Assembly (NCBI RefSeq): GCF_018991925.1
Contig: NW_024720773.1
Location: forward strand, 3,527,758-3,591,757
Length of the DNA: 64,000 nucleotides
Source of the DNA: Homarus americanus
Taxonomy: Eukaryota > Arthropoda > Malacostraca > Decapoda > Nephropidae
Reading direction: 5' to 3'
A program made the translations under genes and the position numbers. The notes below the pieces were generated by a model. The model worked only from the letters and a program-made list of their open reading frames with translations. It made no database searches and had not been told where the DNA came from. Below, piece by piece: positions 22,701-33,095 of the stretch (within the stretch, counting starts at the first letter, position 1; each line of letters starts with the position of its first letter).

Positions 22701-22880
22701 AGTGGTGTGTGGTGGTGGTGGTGTGGTGGGAGTGGTGGTGGTGGGGAGAGTGGTGTGTGTGGTGGTGGTGGTGGAGAGTGGTGTGTGGTGGTGGTGGTGG
22801 GAGAGTGGTGTGGTGGGAGAGTGGTAAGGTGGGGTGGGAGAGAGTGGTGTGTGGTGGTGGAGAGAGGTGGTGTGGGGAAA
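19780..22880 (+). repeat. 3.1-kb G-rich minisatellite (GGTGGGGAGAGTGGTGTG type)
   Basis: Imperfect units of about 18-24 bp are dominated by GTGGGGAGAGTGGTGTG. Two composition zones are visible: units with GACGG (19780-20990 and about 22020-22440), and almost pure G/T/A units rich in GGTGGTGG (about 21000-21850 and 22450-22870). C is nearly absent from the plus strand. The long open frames (up to 318 codons, all V/G/W/E/R) are a product of the missing stop codons and are not called as genes. Confidence 0.97.
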
Positions 22881-23069
22881 GGAGAATTTACCTATTTTCT
22901 ACTTTTGTTGTGAACAGCAGGCCAGTTTATTGTACATTCCATACTCGTCGGGGTTCAACGGGCCCCAGTGGTCAGGATATTGTGGCGTTGAGTGTTACAG
23001 ATTATTTCCAGTGCATTTTTTGTTTAGTTCAGTACATAAAAGTCTGCTGAGCTACTAGATGCGAAATGT

Positions 23070-23290
23070 GGAAACTGTTTTGGTATATCAACAATCTTGT
23101 CATCAGAGGTCAAATACCGCGGCCTTGCATACACAGTATGCTTGTACCCTGTTCCCAAAAGCTTCTATATTTTCACAGTCTAAGACTGAGTGTTGGAGTG
23201 TGTGACCATATGTCTGACCACAGTTTACATTTAGTTTTGTTCAAAACTGCCCGAGGGATATACTGCCAGAAATAGTCTAAGATCCTAACC
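23070..23290 (-). pseudogene. LINE ORF2 C-terminal CCHC tail
   Basis: The minus strand gives RYIPRAVLNKTKCKLCGQ, then TYGHTLQHSVLDCENI. This C-x2-C...H...C pattern with HTLQHxVLxC is the zinc-binding tail of I/R1-like LINE proteins. The tail at 45.8-45.9 kb is similar (CRVCRTSRSHTLPHYILEC). No RT is attached. Confidence 0.6.
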
Positions 23291-24239
23291 TTAGTCTAGC
23301 GGTTACCACATCTTGTAATCTAATGATCTCGTTACTTTCCAAATACAAGTTTTACTTAATACATCTCAGTCATGAAAGACAATGAATTGACTAGTGGTTG
23401 TTTTCACTAGTGTGTTTGCTTTAAATTCAGCAACAAGTTCTTTCCTGGTTACACTTTTAAGAGATTGGTGTGACATGTAACGGATGTTTGTAACAGTTAC
23501 ACAGTAACAGGAGAACAGATTATCTCAACTGTGACCAACTGTGTAACCATTAGGTGACTTACCGTTGTATAACAGCAGAAAGGTTATAAGGGCCTATGTA
23601 AAGGCACTTGGGGTAATGGTGAAGCTGTTTTTATATTCTTAGGTGCTTTACTACTGAGCCAATTTTAGAGGCTGATAAGGCAACAAACTAATAGAGATCA
23701 AAGTATATGGTTAGGTAACGAAACCAAAGTGTTCATTCCTTATTTGATTATGGAGTATCTACACAGTCCCAAAGGATATTCACTGTAAAAGTCACTGTAG
23801 CAGCATAAAAGACAGCCGGAGCTATTTAGATACCAAAGACTGTAGACTGCTGGCCGCCTGCCCAGATATAACATGAAATACTGAGGACATGCTTGAGTGG
23901 AATTTACCCATCACATGCTCTAATCATGTCACCTCACAGCTACTGAATTTTACAGAGGGTGCTCGTTATATAATACACATATATTAAACCATATTTATAT
24001 AATATTAATGTCCGAGACAGGCTAATTCATTGCTCGGTCACACCTTCCGAGCTCCTGAGGAACTGACTAATCTGGCATAGAAAACCCTATGCATATGCCT
24101 TTCCATGTTACAAATACATGTGTGTAAACATTAAACTGCAGGTACTTGAGGTTCAGCAGTAATGGGAGCCCTAGTCTGAAGTGTCTTATGAGAGATAGAA
24201 TATATGTACAGTAATGGAAGATACTGACTTATAATAACA
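23291..24239. other. AT-rich spacer
   Basis: No gene or repeat was recognised. Confidence 0.5.
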
Positions 24240-25563
24240 AAACAAAAATATCACTGCCAAAATTAAGATCTGGGAATTGTTAAACTAGGTATTGCAAATC
24301 CACGTGAAAAATAAAATGCAGGTTATCTTCAAGAATAAAATAGTGATTATTTCAGATAAAAATAAATTTACTTTCTCTTATACAATGCTGAGTTCACTTA
24401 AGGTCAAATCAGGAACCTGATACAATGGAATTAAATCTGAAGTAAGATTTAGGATCAATGCAAAATGATGATGGGTAGGCAAGGTCATTAACGAATGACA
24501 GGATATTTCACAGTAATCCGGAGCCTTATAATAAACATTTCACAATAAATTGTTTACCACCAACCTGGCACCGTAAAATGACGTTAGTTTCTTCAGGGAA
24601 GAAAAATACTGCACGTTATGTAGATGTGCATGAAACACAGGTTTCTTTGCAATAGGTGTATACTGACATTGTTTTAGCGCTGTGCGGACATTAGTTTGAA
24701 TGACCGCCAATTCACATATTCCTTGAGCAACAGGAATAAACGTGAAAACATAGGCTGCACAAACGTGTAAATGTAAATATGACGATTTACACCGTGATAG
24801 AACCCTCGGATCATCTACTACCAATAAAGAGTAATTTTCGTCTATAAACACAACTGAAGTTTCCGAAGCATATAAATACTCAGAAAAAGAAAGGAGCCAT
24901 TCCAATGTAAGGATAGAATTTATTAAATTATACACAACCCTAGATAAATGGCTACTCAGAAATAATGGTATTAACTTTTGATTCCAAAGCATTAATTGCA
25001 TAAACAGTTTGAGTTATAACACGATTTTGTTTAAGAATTGCTTGGTCAACAATGTTCATACGGTCTCCTAATTTAACTACATATTCGGCAGTCGCTGTGC
25101 CCAACAGAAAGCTTTGTATAAAACCAACAAAATTTAACAATCCTAGCTTTCTTCGCGTTTGAGAATGCACCTTCTTTGCAAGATCATCCCGAGATGCTGG
25201 AATAGAACGTCCAGCTGCGACGATGGTCTTGTGAAGAGTCTTGAGACGAAGTAGATGAATATTAGCAATTTGTGATACCATTGCCGAACTGTTAGGATTC
25301 TTGCTTAGCTCAGCAAGGACGGTCATAGCTCTCTGCAGTTGGGTATCAATAGATTCCATCTGGCGAGGAAGTTTGAGCAGTCCGTGCAACTCATACTTTA
25401 TGTTCACCACGTCCTCAACAATGAGAACTCGTTCCAAAGGTGTAGCAAGAGCACCTGGCTTGAGAACTTCCGTAGACGTATCCATCAACACAGTGGCAAC
25501 ACAAAGGGGTAGGAGCATAAAGACCATGATCCCAGCACCCCCACCGTCTACATAGCACCACAC
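24240..25563 (-). pseudogene. Env/F-like fusion glycoprotein remnant (errantivirus/baculovirus F type)
   Basis: Two overlapping minus-strand frames together resemble an arthropod retroelement envelope protein (Baculo_F-like). The first (25563-24952, 203 codons) has a hydrophobic signal peptide (MVFMLLPLCVATV), a short helical F2-like part, and RRKL followed by GLLNFVG and FLLGTATAEY. This is the position of the cleavage site and fusion-peptide/heptad start in that family. The usual terminal Arg of the furin motif is Leu here. A stop and frame change near 24955 break the protein. The second frame (25001-24540) has DENYSLLVVDDPRVLSRC, HLHVCAAYVF and QGICELAV, resembling the Cys-patterned F1 ectodomain. 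A further decayed part to about 24240 includes a hydrophobic stretch that could be the anchor. No gag, pol or LTR was found around it. Confidence 0.6.
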
Positions 25564-27585
25564 CGGCTACATAGCACCCTCACCGGCTGCAAGGCATCAC
25601 AACTGTCTGAATGGAGCTACCACTGCCGACATAGCGTTTTAATAGGAAGATAGCGGAGTACATTGGCTTATGGTCTCTCAATTATATTCTAACGAGACAG
25701 GTGTGTAGCAGGTGTTCAGGTGACGGTGTATAACGGACATATCACACACTGTCGTTGACCACCTACATAGGTCACTCTGCCCAGCCTGTACTCCGAAACT
25801 TCGTCTTAAACATATTTAGCACATAAAATCGAGTATTGACGATTCATTTCGCTCAAATTTTAAAGACTAGGAGAAGAAATCGATTATATGCAATATACTA
25901 AATGAACTTCTTACTATATGCGTGTTTAAAGAGACTCGGTTATTTTGTAAGATAAAAACAATACTTCTAAGTTATGACCTGTACATTTGCTTTTATTTTG
26001 TTACGACCCTAGTCCTTTTTGGGTGTAACAAAATAACATATTCAACTTTTCTTTATATTATAGGTCCAAGGAATAGATCCCACCAAAATCATCACCTCAT
26101 TACTATGGGATATATTGAAATTCATGAAATAGTTTTAATTACAGAATATATTAACAAATAAACAATAAAATAAATATATCAGTATGTACAAAAATAAACA
26201 AATACAGGTTAAATCTGATCAAATAAATAACTCAACCAAGTGACAAAATAATAAACACAAAAGTAAAGACTTATTTAGTCTAGAAACTACAATGAACAAC
26301 GTGGTCTATCCACCACACGAAACCTCATAAATGAGTAAGTTATTTTCCGTGGAACTCTAAAATATGATTAACAATAATCTTTCACAAATAATACTTTACT
26401 TATAAAAGTCGAGCAAGGTTTATATGTTGTAGGTAATAGGCAGCTACCAAACAGGGAGGTACTACCGCCTGGGAAGATATTGGCATCACAAAAATTGTGA
26501 CCAAGTCCCAGGTTGCTGATCTAACTTTCTGCCTCATTTACACACAATTGCAGGGTCTCAATTGTTTCTCTTACTATTGAGAACACAACATACATATTTT
26601 GTTTCTCACTTTTGATCTTTTTTTTCATTTGTGTATTTCTTTAGGGTTCTTTAATATTATTACTATTACATTTTCGCCCCCCAGGCCCTGATGTGGGTCA
26701 GTGACCTGTGCCCAGGTGGGCTAATCCCCTTAAAAAAAAAAAAAAAAAAAAACGTACTGTACAATAAGAAAGGAGATACTCTGTACTTAACTTAACACTG
26801 CTGGGCCAGTACTAAAAAGTAAACAAAGCAAGCGGACGCGGGTAGAAATGACGTCACAAATAAAAGACGTTCACGTTGCGAATCCACAATCAACGATGGA
26901 ACGCTCACTCGTAACAATTTATTGTCCTTATCACCTGTTCACCAACACGAGCAGCTGGACAAAGCAACACCACAGCAACAACTAGAATTACTGCACATCA
27001 GATAATGGTGAATGTCTAGCTGCTCGGGGACAACAAACAAACTATGACAGATGAAGGGATAACAGCTAGGATTAATTTGTCAAGTAGTTACTATGAATCG
27101 TGGTGTGTTTATCACGGAGTCTGTTGCTGTTCAGGCGAAGGAGAACAACACGTTATATGGAGGTGACAACACTCACTCAATTTATCTTCATAGAATTAAC
27201 AATTATTTTTCTATTTATGATTGTCTTGTGAGGAAACATTTTAATAGTAGTAACAAATACATTTTTAAATACTAACATACAAGTAAATGCTACACAGGAG
27301 TCTCTCCAAATTGACGTTGTTAGTTTAGTTTTTCTCCGGTCAATTTATGAAGGAACAACACATTCGTACCCCAACATTAATTAGAGCTGGCTGAATAGTT
27401 TACTTCTACATTATTAAAGTTAAATTCTTAGTGTTAATTCCAACTCCTGTGATGAAGAGAGGAGTATGTCGTAGTTCATTACATGTAAAGAGATTGGTGA
27501 AAGTGGGTCCCAAAGACCTGTCGAGCACCGCAATTAACCGCCTACACTTCAAGATTAAAATTAGATACCTCTTCAAAGCTGGGTG
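25564..27585. other. AT-rich spacer with a poly-A tract
   Basis: No gene recognised. A run of about 21 A at 26731-26751 follows GTGGGCTAATCCCCTT and may be the tail of a plus-strand retroposed sequence; no head could be identified. A short CACCGGCTACATAGCACC repeat lies at 25550-25590. Confidence 0.4.
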
Positions 27586-27589
27586 AATT

Positions 27590-27666
27590 AGGGGTACCCT
27601 GGGTGCGAACCAGTGACCCGAAGGATAGGAAGCGAGCTCTGTATCCACTTGGCCACAGCATCCCTA
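27590..27666 (-). mobile_element. tRNA-derived SINE head, minus strand
   Basis: On the minus strand, box A-like TGGCCAAGTGG (27655 to 27645) and box B-like GGTTCGCACCC (27611 to 27601) are spaced as in a tRNA. The sequence does not fold into a full tRNA. The body downstream (lower coordinates) is unidentified, so the SINE end is not defined. Confidence 0.55.
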
Positions 27667-27963
27667 AAAAATAGTCAAGTTAATTATTGTAAAAATCAAG
27701 ATAAATTAATTCAACAGAGTTGGTGAGAAATATTAAAACTTAAAGAGTCGTCCTTTGGTCTCAGGGTCATCAGAATTCTCCTCTTCTACTGCATCTTCAA
27801 CATATACAGTTCAACAATAGATTTTACGTTGAATTACCATTAAATTGTTTAATTTCATATCATGATAATGTTAAACTTTTAAGCGAATTTACCAGCTTCC
27901 ATTCTTTGACACAATTGACTGTTAAATGTTTACCGGAATCTTAACCTGAGGCTAATGTTCTAG

Positions 27964-28242
27964 CAGGGGTTTTCAAACTATGGGTCCCGACCCTTCAGTG
28001 GGTCGCGAAATAAATAAATTGGGTCGCAAAATAAAAATAAATAAGAAAATAAAATTAAATGCACCATAATTTAGGCTTGGTTATTGTAATGTACACTCCA
28101 CAGTCTAGGAAGCGACTGCAAGGAGAGCAGTGTTTGTCTTTGATTTACTCATTTCATATCATTACACTTAGGTTTAATGGGTCGCAATTCAAATTGTTGT
28201 TCTGGATGTGGGTCGCAGTAAAAAAAAGTTTGAAAAACACTG
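27964..28242. mobile_element. hAT-type MITE, 279 bp
   Basis: Termini CAGGGGTTTTCAAACT and AGTTTGAAAAACACTG are inverted repeats with one or two mismatches. Subterminal GGGTCGCGA/GGGTCGCA motifs occur on both sides. This is the CAG..TTCAAACT terminus common in hAT non-autonomous elements. No clean 8-bp target duplication. The end fragment at 33016 belongs to the same family. Confidence 0.75.
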
Positions 28243-29322
28243 GTATAGAACACAGTTACTATGTGTTACCCAATACCACTTATGGTAATAATATAAATTA
28301 ACCGTAGGTGTAACTTCCGTTTAAGATCCCATATTTCTGACGAGATCATTTACAGAATTATTTCATAATAAATGCCTACTCGAGTAACCTACTCAAGTGT
28401 AATGGTCGAAACGTAGGGAGTATACTTAAAAGTTTCTTACGCCACAGGATCAGTGAGCATGTTGGAAGATCAAATAATCCAACTTATTTCAGTATATAAA
28501 CGTGTAATCATCTGCGAACACTCATTTCAGTAGACCCAATCGTTCTGGCGCACATTATATCGAGGTACGGTGTTGACGTCCTCCATCACCTGGGTAGATT
28601 TTGTCATATTTGACCCATTGAATACTTGTTACCCACTGGAGGGCTAAAGTATCGTTGTCGTCCATATATTTGAGTGTCTATCTGCTTTAACGAAAAAACG
28701 ATAAATATCTCTCAGAAATTACTCTAAATGACCTATTAGATTCTTCTAGAGAGACGATTTCCTTCATTGTCTCCGGTGTAGTCTTTAGTACAGTGATTAC
28801 TATATTAGTTGATGAGATGTCGTGTCTATGTTTATAATCTTTGTTTAGGGTCAATGTGCTAGTAAATTACCATTTAACTTATCCAATTAATTAACTGTTT
28901 GCTTAGCATAACAATATTCTATCCTATTTTAAATTGCATCATACTTTAGTGCAGTTTATATAATTGTGGTCGTGTTTTCAATAAACAAGAATATTCCTGT
29001 GGTAGCGCCTCTAACCCACCCGGTTTAGGACTGACTGCAAGGGGATGAACATTTAGGCAGTGAAACTAGACGCCTGCAGTCAAAATATACATAAGAGAAT
29101 ATACCTCAAACAAGTATTTGTCAACAATGTACAGCACTTGTTTCAAGTTAGAAACAAGCAGCATTTTGTTCATTTTAAAACGGTCATGATTTATTTTACA
29201 AATATACTGCATAGGATGAAATTTTGACTGAAAAGATCACACAAGGAGAGCAAGAAAACTTTCAATAAAAAGAAGCAGGACGGATTTAAAGTTTAACAGC
29301 GGTCAACAATCCAAGCTCTATA
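28243..29322. other. Unique AT-rich sequence
   Basis: No gene or element recognised. Confidence 0.5.
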
Positions 29323-29710
29323 CAGGGTGATTCAGCAAAGAGTACATTAAACTGGAGAAAGAAATCCTTGGATAATTCTAAACCACAATGTCTCTATGGT
29401 AAAAGGTCAGATTCTGCATAGGTTTTTGAAATCATTTATTCACAGATCTCTACAGTGTGACCTCTCTTTGTTACAGCCTAAAGGAAATGTTCAAAGTTGC
29501 CCCCTCCTGCCTCAATACAGGCCTGTACACGTCGTACCATTGATTGTCCGACTCGTTCCAGAATGCCTGGACTATGTTCAATTTGCTCGCACCTGTCACG
29601 AACACGTGGGTCTATGCAGAATCTGACATTTTACTATCGAGACATTGTGGTTTAGAATTATCCAAGGATTTCATCCTCCAATTTAATGTACTCTTTGCTG
29701 AATCACCCTG
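29323..29710. mobile_element. Tc1/mariner-type non-autonomous element, 388 bp
   Basis: Terminal inverted repeats of about 80 bp (outermost CAGGGTGATTCAGCAAAGAG) are flanked by TA on both sides, the target duplication of Tc1/mariner elements. About 230 bases remain between the arms. On the minus strand these encode a short piece, RRVQACIEAGGGNFEHFL, resembling the end of an IS630-type transposase, so this is probably an internal deletion derivative. Confidence 0.85.
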
Positions 29711-30405
29711 TAGTGTACAACGAGGTTATGGACCACCTTAGAAATATTAATACATGCCATTCACGCCAGATAGGAACCCAGTCGACGGATAAATCACAAA
29801 GGAGTTACTGTAATAAAGAGGTCAATAAAAGCATATTGTCTTTCTTTTTCTTATAAATTTGTAAACAGAGATATTTTTGTGAAATTCAAATAACTGTATA
29901 TGTAATGTTCATAAATAAACTGATGTAACCATGAATTTTGTTTTTTACCATTTGCCTCACATCATTAAACTTTACCCCTTGATTAGGTTTCGGGAATATT
30001 TCTTTGTTTTAATATGAAGGTTCGGTAGCGTCAAACACCACTGCAGTATATTACCCTCCTCTCTCTCTGGTGTAGGTAACTTAACGCCTCACAGCTTTAT
30101 TTCTCCCTTTGTATTAGCTGATAAGAGTTGTAAGAGTGATATAATAACTTGATACACCATTGTGTGTCCCTCGTCGGTGTCTCCCAGCCCGTTGCCCCAC
30201 TCAGCCCCGCCACACTTTACGACTGTGTCCAGGGTGATAGCATCTACCCTTACCTCCCTGTCTCTATACTTCTCCGTCAGTGACCTCCTCACTATCACCG
30301 TCCAACCTCACCATCATTGCCTTGCCTCACTATAAACGTCATGTCACACCATCATTGTAAAGTACTGCCTCGCCATCACTGTCCTGCCTCACTATAACCG
30401 TCATC
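29711..30405. other. Unique sequence
   Basis: No gene recognised. A weak repeated TCACTATAACCGTC-like phrase around 30290-30410 suggests a short local duplication. Confidence 0.4.
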
Positions 30406-30409
30406 CATC

Positions 30410-30815
30410 ACTACCACTGTCCTTATACGTCCCAAGACTAATCTGCAAGTCAGCGAGGCAGTGGCTGGTAGACACCAGGCCTGGCGTGTTCACATGCCAG
30501 TGGGCCTATGCACTGTCCCTCTTGGGCCCACTGCTACTACCAGATCCCCTGATAGTCTAGACTGGAGCCATGCGGCGTCCAAGTACTGTGTCTTGCCACG
30601 AGAATGCACAGCAGGAGTCTTGAAGGTGAAGACGCTGTGTACTGGCAGGGAAAAACTTACACAAAGTTGCTTCCTGTTCACCACGAGGGCTGAGCCTGCG
30701 GCGGTAGCTGCATGCGAGAGGAAGCAAGCAGTGCCTGCATCTTAACACTAACATAATGCTGCTACACTAGATGCTTTACTACACCTTGTACACACACACA
30801 CACACACACACACAC
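30410..30815 (-). repeat. Dispersed repeat ending in (CA)n, copy 1 (pairs with 59873-60194)
   Basis: Shared blocks with the 59.9-kb copy, in order and same strand, are GGGCCCACTGCTRCT, ACAGCAGGAGTCTTGA, GCGAGAGGAAGCAAGCA and ACACTAACATAATGCTRC, then a (CA)n run (30789-30815). The 59.9-kb copy lies just 5' of a minus-strand LINE, so this may be the LINE 5' region. The strand is assigned on that inference. The open frames in it are not recognisable. Confidence 0.65.
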
Positions 30816-31224
30816 TGTTACGGACTGGTGGTCCTAGATGGTGTCAAACCACAGTTCACCACTCCGGTAACAGTAACAAATACCAAGGTCGCCAATAAAA
30901 TTAATAAATGAAAGGAATAAGCAATATACTAAGAATAAATAAAAATAAAAATTCATTTAACAATAGGAATGAAGCATCTGACAAGTACCAACACACGAAT
31001 CAAGTCAAGTTTACAAGTATTAACCGATTTGGGAATATTCACAATTCAGCAGACAAACTAGTTACGTTAATCATAATTACAGTGACAAGTGAGCAAACAA
31101 CAACGAGGGCTGGGGTACACCAACCAATACAATACAAAGAAAATTGGATAACGTCACCGTTCTTTTACCAGTATAATGTTACGAAATTTCAAGCCTAGTA
31201 TACAATTGTCAAGCCTAGTACACA
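30816..31224. other. Unique spacer
   Basis: A 96-codon plus-strand frame (30908-31198) has N/K-rich composition and no recognisable domain, so it is not called as a gene. Confidence 0.4.
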
Positions 31225-31315
31225 ATAGTATACCTAACACACAATAGTATACCCTACACACAATAGTATACCCTACACACAATAGTATACCCTACACACA
31301 ATAGTATATTCTACA
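31225..31315 (+). repeat. Short tandem repeat, about 19-bp unit
   Basis: About four to five copies of ATAGTATACCCTACACACA, with a degraded copy on either side. Confidence 0.9.
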
Positions 31316-32190
31316 CACAGAAAAATATTCTATCCTAATTTTCCTCGCCTCACTCACTCTCAACAATATAATGCATACTCAAATTAAGGTCGTTTCTATG
31401 TGTTGAACTCCTTCCACCGTTTCCACCTTCCTCAGCCACGTCAAACCCACTTCTTTCCGTCCAGTGTTCTATGGTCACCACATCACTTTTTGGCGGGAAT
31501 CTACAACCACTCAGGCATCAGTTTTCCAGTGGCGCCATGAAACGTCACCTCTGACGTTCCATGGTCTACCTAGGTATATTGTTGTTGTTGCGGTAGTTTC
31601 TAATTGCTGCTTTCTACACCCGGGACTCAACGCCACGTCACAACACACACACATATATGATAATGAACTGCAACCACACATTTCACGTTGTGTTTTTACT
31701 TATTGTTTATTTCTGCACTTCATTTATTTTCTAGTTTGACTAATTTTCTCTATTTCCTCTCATAATTTTGGCTTTTGTTGGCGATCTTTTCTGTATTTTC
31801 TTCTTTTAGCTATTTCTTCACTTACTCTTATTGATTTGTTCTTTTTCTTATCCGCTATCCATATTTCACATTCTTTTATAATTTCTTTTACTCTCTTTGT
31901 AATATTAATGTTTTATTAATTTTACTTCAATATTTTGTTTTATTTTTATCTTTCGGTCTTCATTTATTTCTTCTTCTCCGAACTTGTCTTTCGTCTTGTT
32001 CTTCTGTTTTGTGTTCTTCACTCTAATCGCCTTATATTTCTTCTTCTGGTCCTTCTTGTTTTCCCTTTAATCTATAATCTATGGTGACAGTGATTGACTT
32101 AGCACTGGGCGCTCTTCATTCAGTCTGCTATACAATGTGAAAATGAAAAGCAATTGCAAAATTATCATAACAATAATAATAATATTAAAA
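31316..32190. other. T/C-rich spacer
   Basis: From about 31730 to 32080 the plus strand is strongly T-rich with TTCTT runs. No gene recognised. Confidence 0.5.
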
Positions 32191-32195
32191 ACTTT

Positions 32196-32231
32196 ACTAC
32201 TACTACTGCTGCTACTACTACTACTACTACT
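32196..32231 (+). repeat. (ACT)n microsatellite
   Basis: About twelve trinucleotide units with one GCTGCT interruption. Confidence 0.95.
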
Positions 32232-32239
32232 ATACTTTT

Positions 32240-32990
32240 TTCTAAACGTGGCCTCCCGACTCCCCCCAATAGCCACACCTACGCCGCCATTTTGTTACCT
32301 CAAAATTAAATATCCTAAAACAAAAGTAGCTACCCTAGCTGTGTTGAGTTAGTTAAGCCATAGATCGATGCAGTATTCAGTGAATATTGCCTCATAGTCA
32401 ATATCTGCAAACGTTGTCGTCTTTGGGGCCAACGATCTCGTTCCCTTGAGGCAAGGCAATGCAGACCTAAGTATAGAGAAAGACGGTCGACATCTCAACC
32501 AGGCTGCAATGTGGCTTCTGGACTGCTGCTTCTGCTCAGACAACACCTCTGCCAGCCTTGTGCAGAGGCGTCTTGCACTTGTTGGCATCCCTCCAGAGGT
32601 TGTGAACACCAGAGGAGTGAAGCTGCCCTTATCCACATTCTGAATTCTCTCACCATATGCCTTAATCTTGTTGTTCTCATTCATCTTGTGTGCAGCCTCA
32701 AGAGACAAGTTACGGTGACATACGGTCATAGGGTCGATTATCCAAACATCAAAGAAGGCTCGCTGTCCCTGCGTCCAGAATCTTCGAGCGCTGACGTTCA
32801 CACGGGTATCATTAGATGTGTTGAAAGTCCTGTGATGGAGGTTCTCGTCGTCCAATGAGAGGAGGGAGAGCAAATTTGCTTTGAGATCCCTTACTTAGCC
32901 ATGCCTCATGCATACGAAGCCCCCTTTCTTTCACACCATGGAGTGGTCAATATCATAGGATGAGCCGCACACGCACTGGGAGGGCAAATC
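32240..32990 (-). pseudogene. CxCG/GGFxxxRHNE/FFDV-type conserved repeat protein, copy 1
   Basis: The minus strand reads QCVCGSSYDIDHSMV, then GGFVCMRHG (stop) VRDLKANLL. An open frame (32873-32349) continues with DENLHHRTFN, ARRFWTQGQRAFFDVWI, KGSFTPLVFTTSGGM and RSHIAAWLRCRPSFSILRSA. From memory, similar uncharacterised proteins occur widely in invertebrates with CxCG...DH...GGF...RHNExRD and an AFFDVRV...P block, often next to mobile-element RTs. The xLDI...FFDVRV arrangement is reminiscent of a PD-(D/E)XK nuclease fold (inference). The upstream part is stop-broken. A second copy lies at 63590-64000 on the same strand. Confidence 0.6.
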
Positions 32991-33015
32991 GCCTACTGGC
33001 CAACCGTACCTTAGA

Positions 33016-33095
33016 CAGTGTTCTTCAAACTTTTTCATTGCGACCCAGTTTGATTTTATGCATTACCCTCACGACCCCACTGCAAGTCTCTTGTA
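33016..33095 (+). mobile_element. hAT MITE end fragment
   Basis: CAGTGTTCTTCAAACTTTTT followed by CATTGCGACCCAG matches the inverted terminus of the 27964-28242 element. The other end is not visible, so this is a truncated copy. Confidence 0.55.

Noticed and set aside
20953..22913. Long open frames (up to 318 codons) of Val/Gly/Trp/Glu
   Set aside because: They lie wholly in the G-rich minisatellite, are open in all three forward frames and have no signal, domain or splice context; absence of C and of stop triplets explains them.
27964..28250. 8-bp target duplication around the 279-bp hAT MITE
   Set aside because: Flanks TGTTCTAG and GTATAGAA do not match well enough to claim a duplication.
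30908..31198. 96-codon Asn/Lys-rich plus frame
   Set aside because: Composition follows local A-richness; no domain, signal or splice support.
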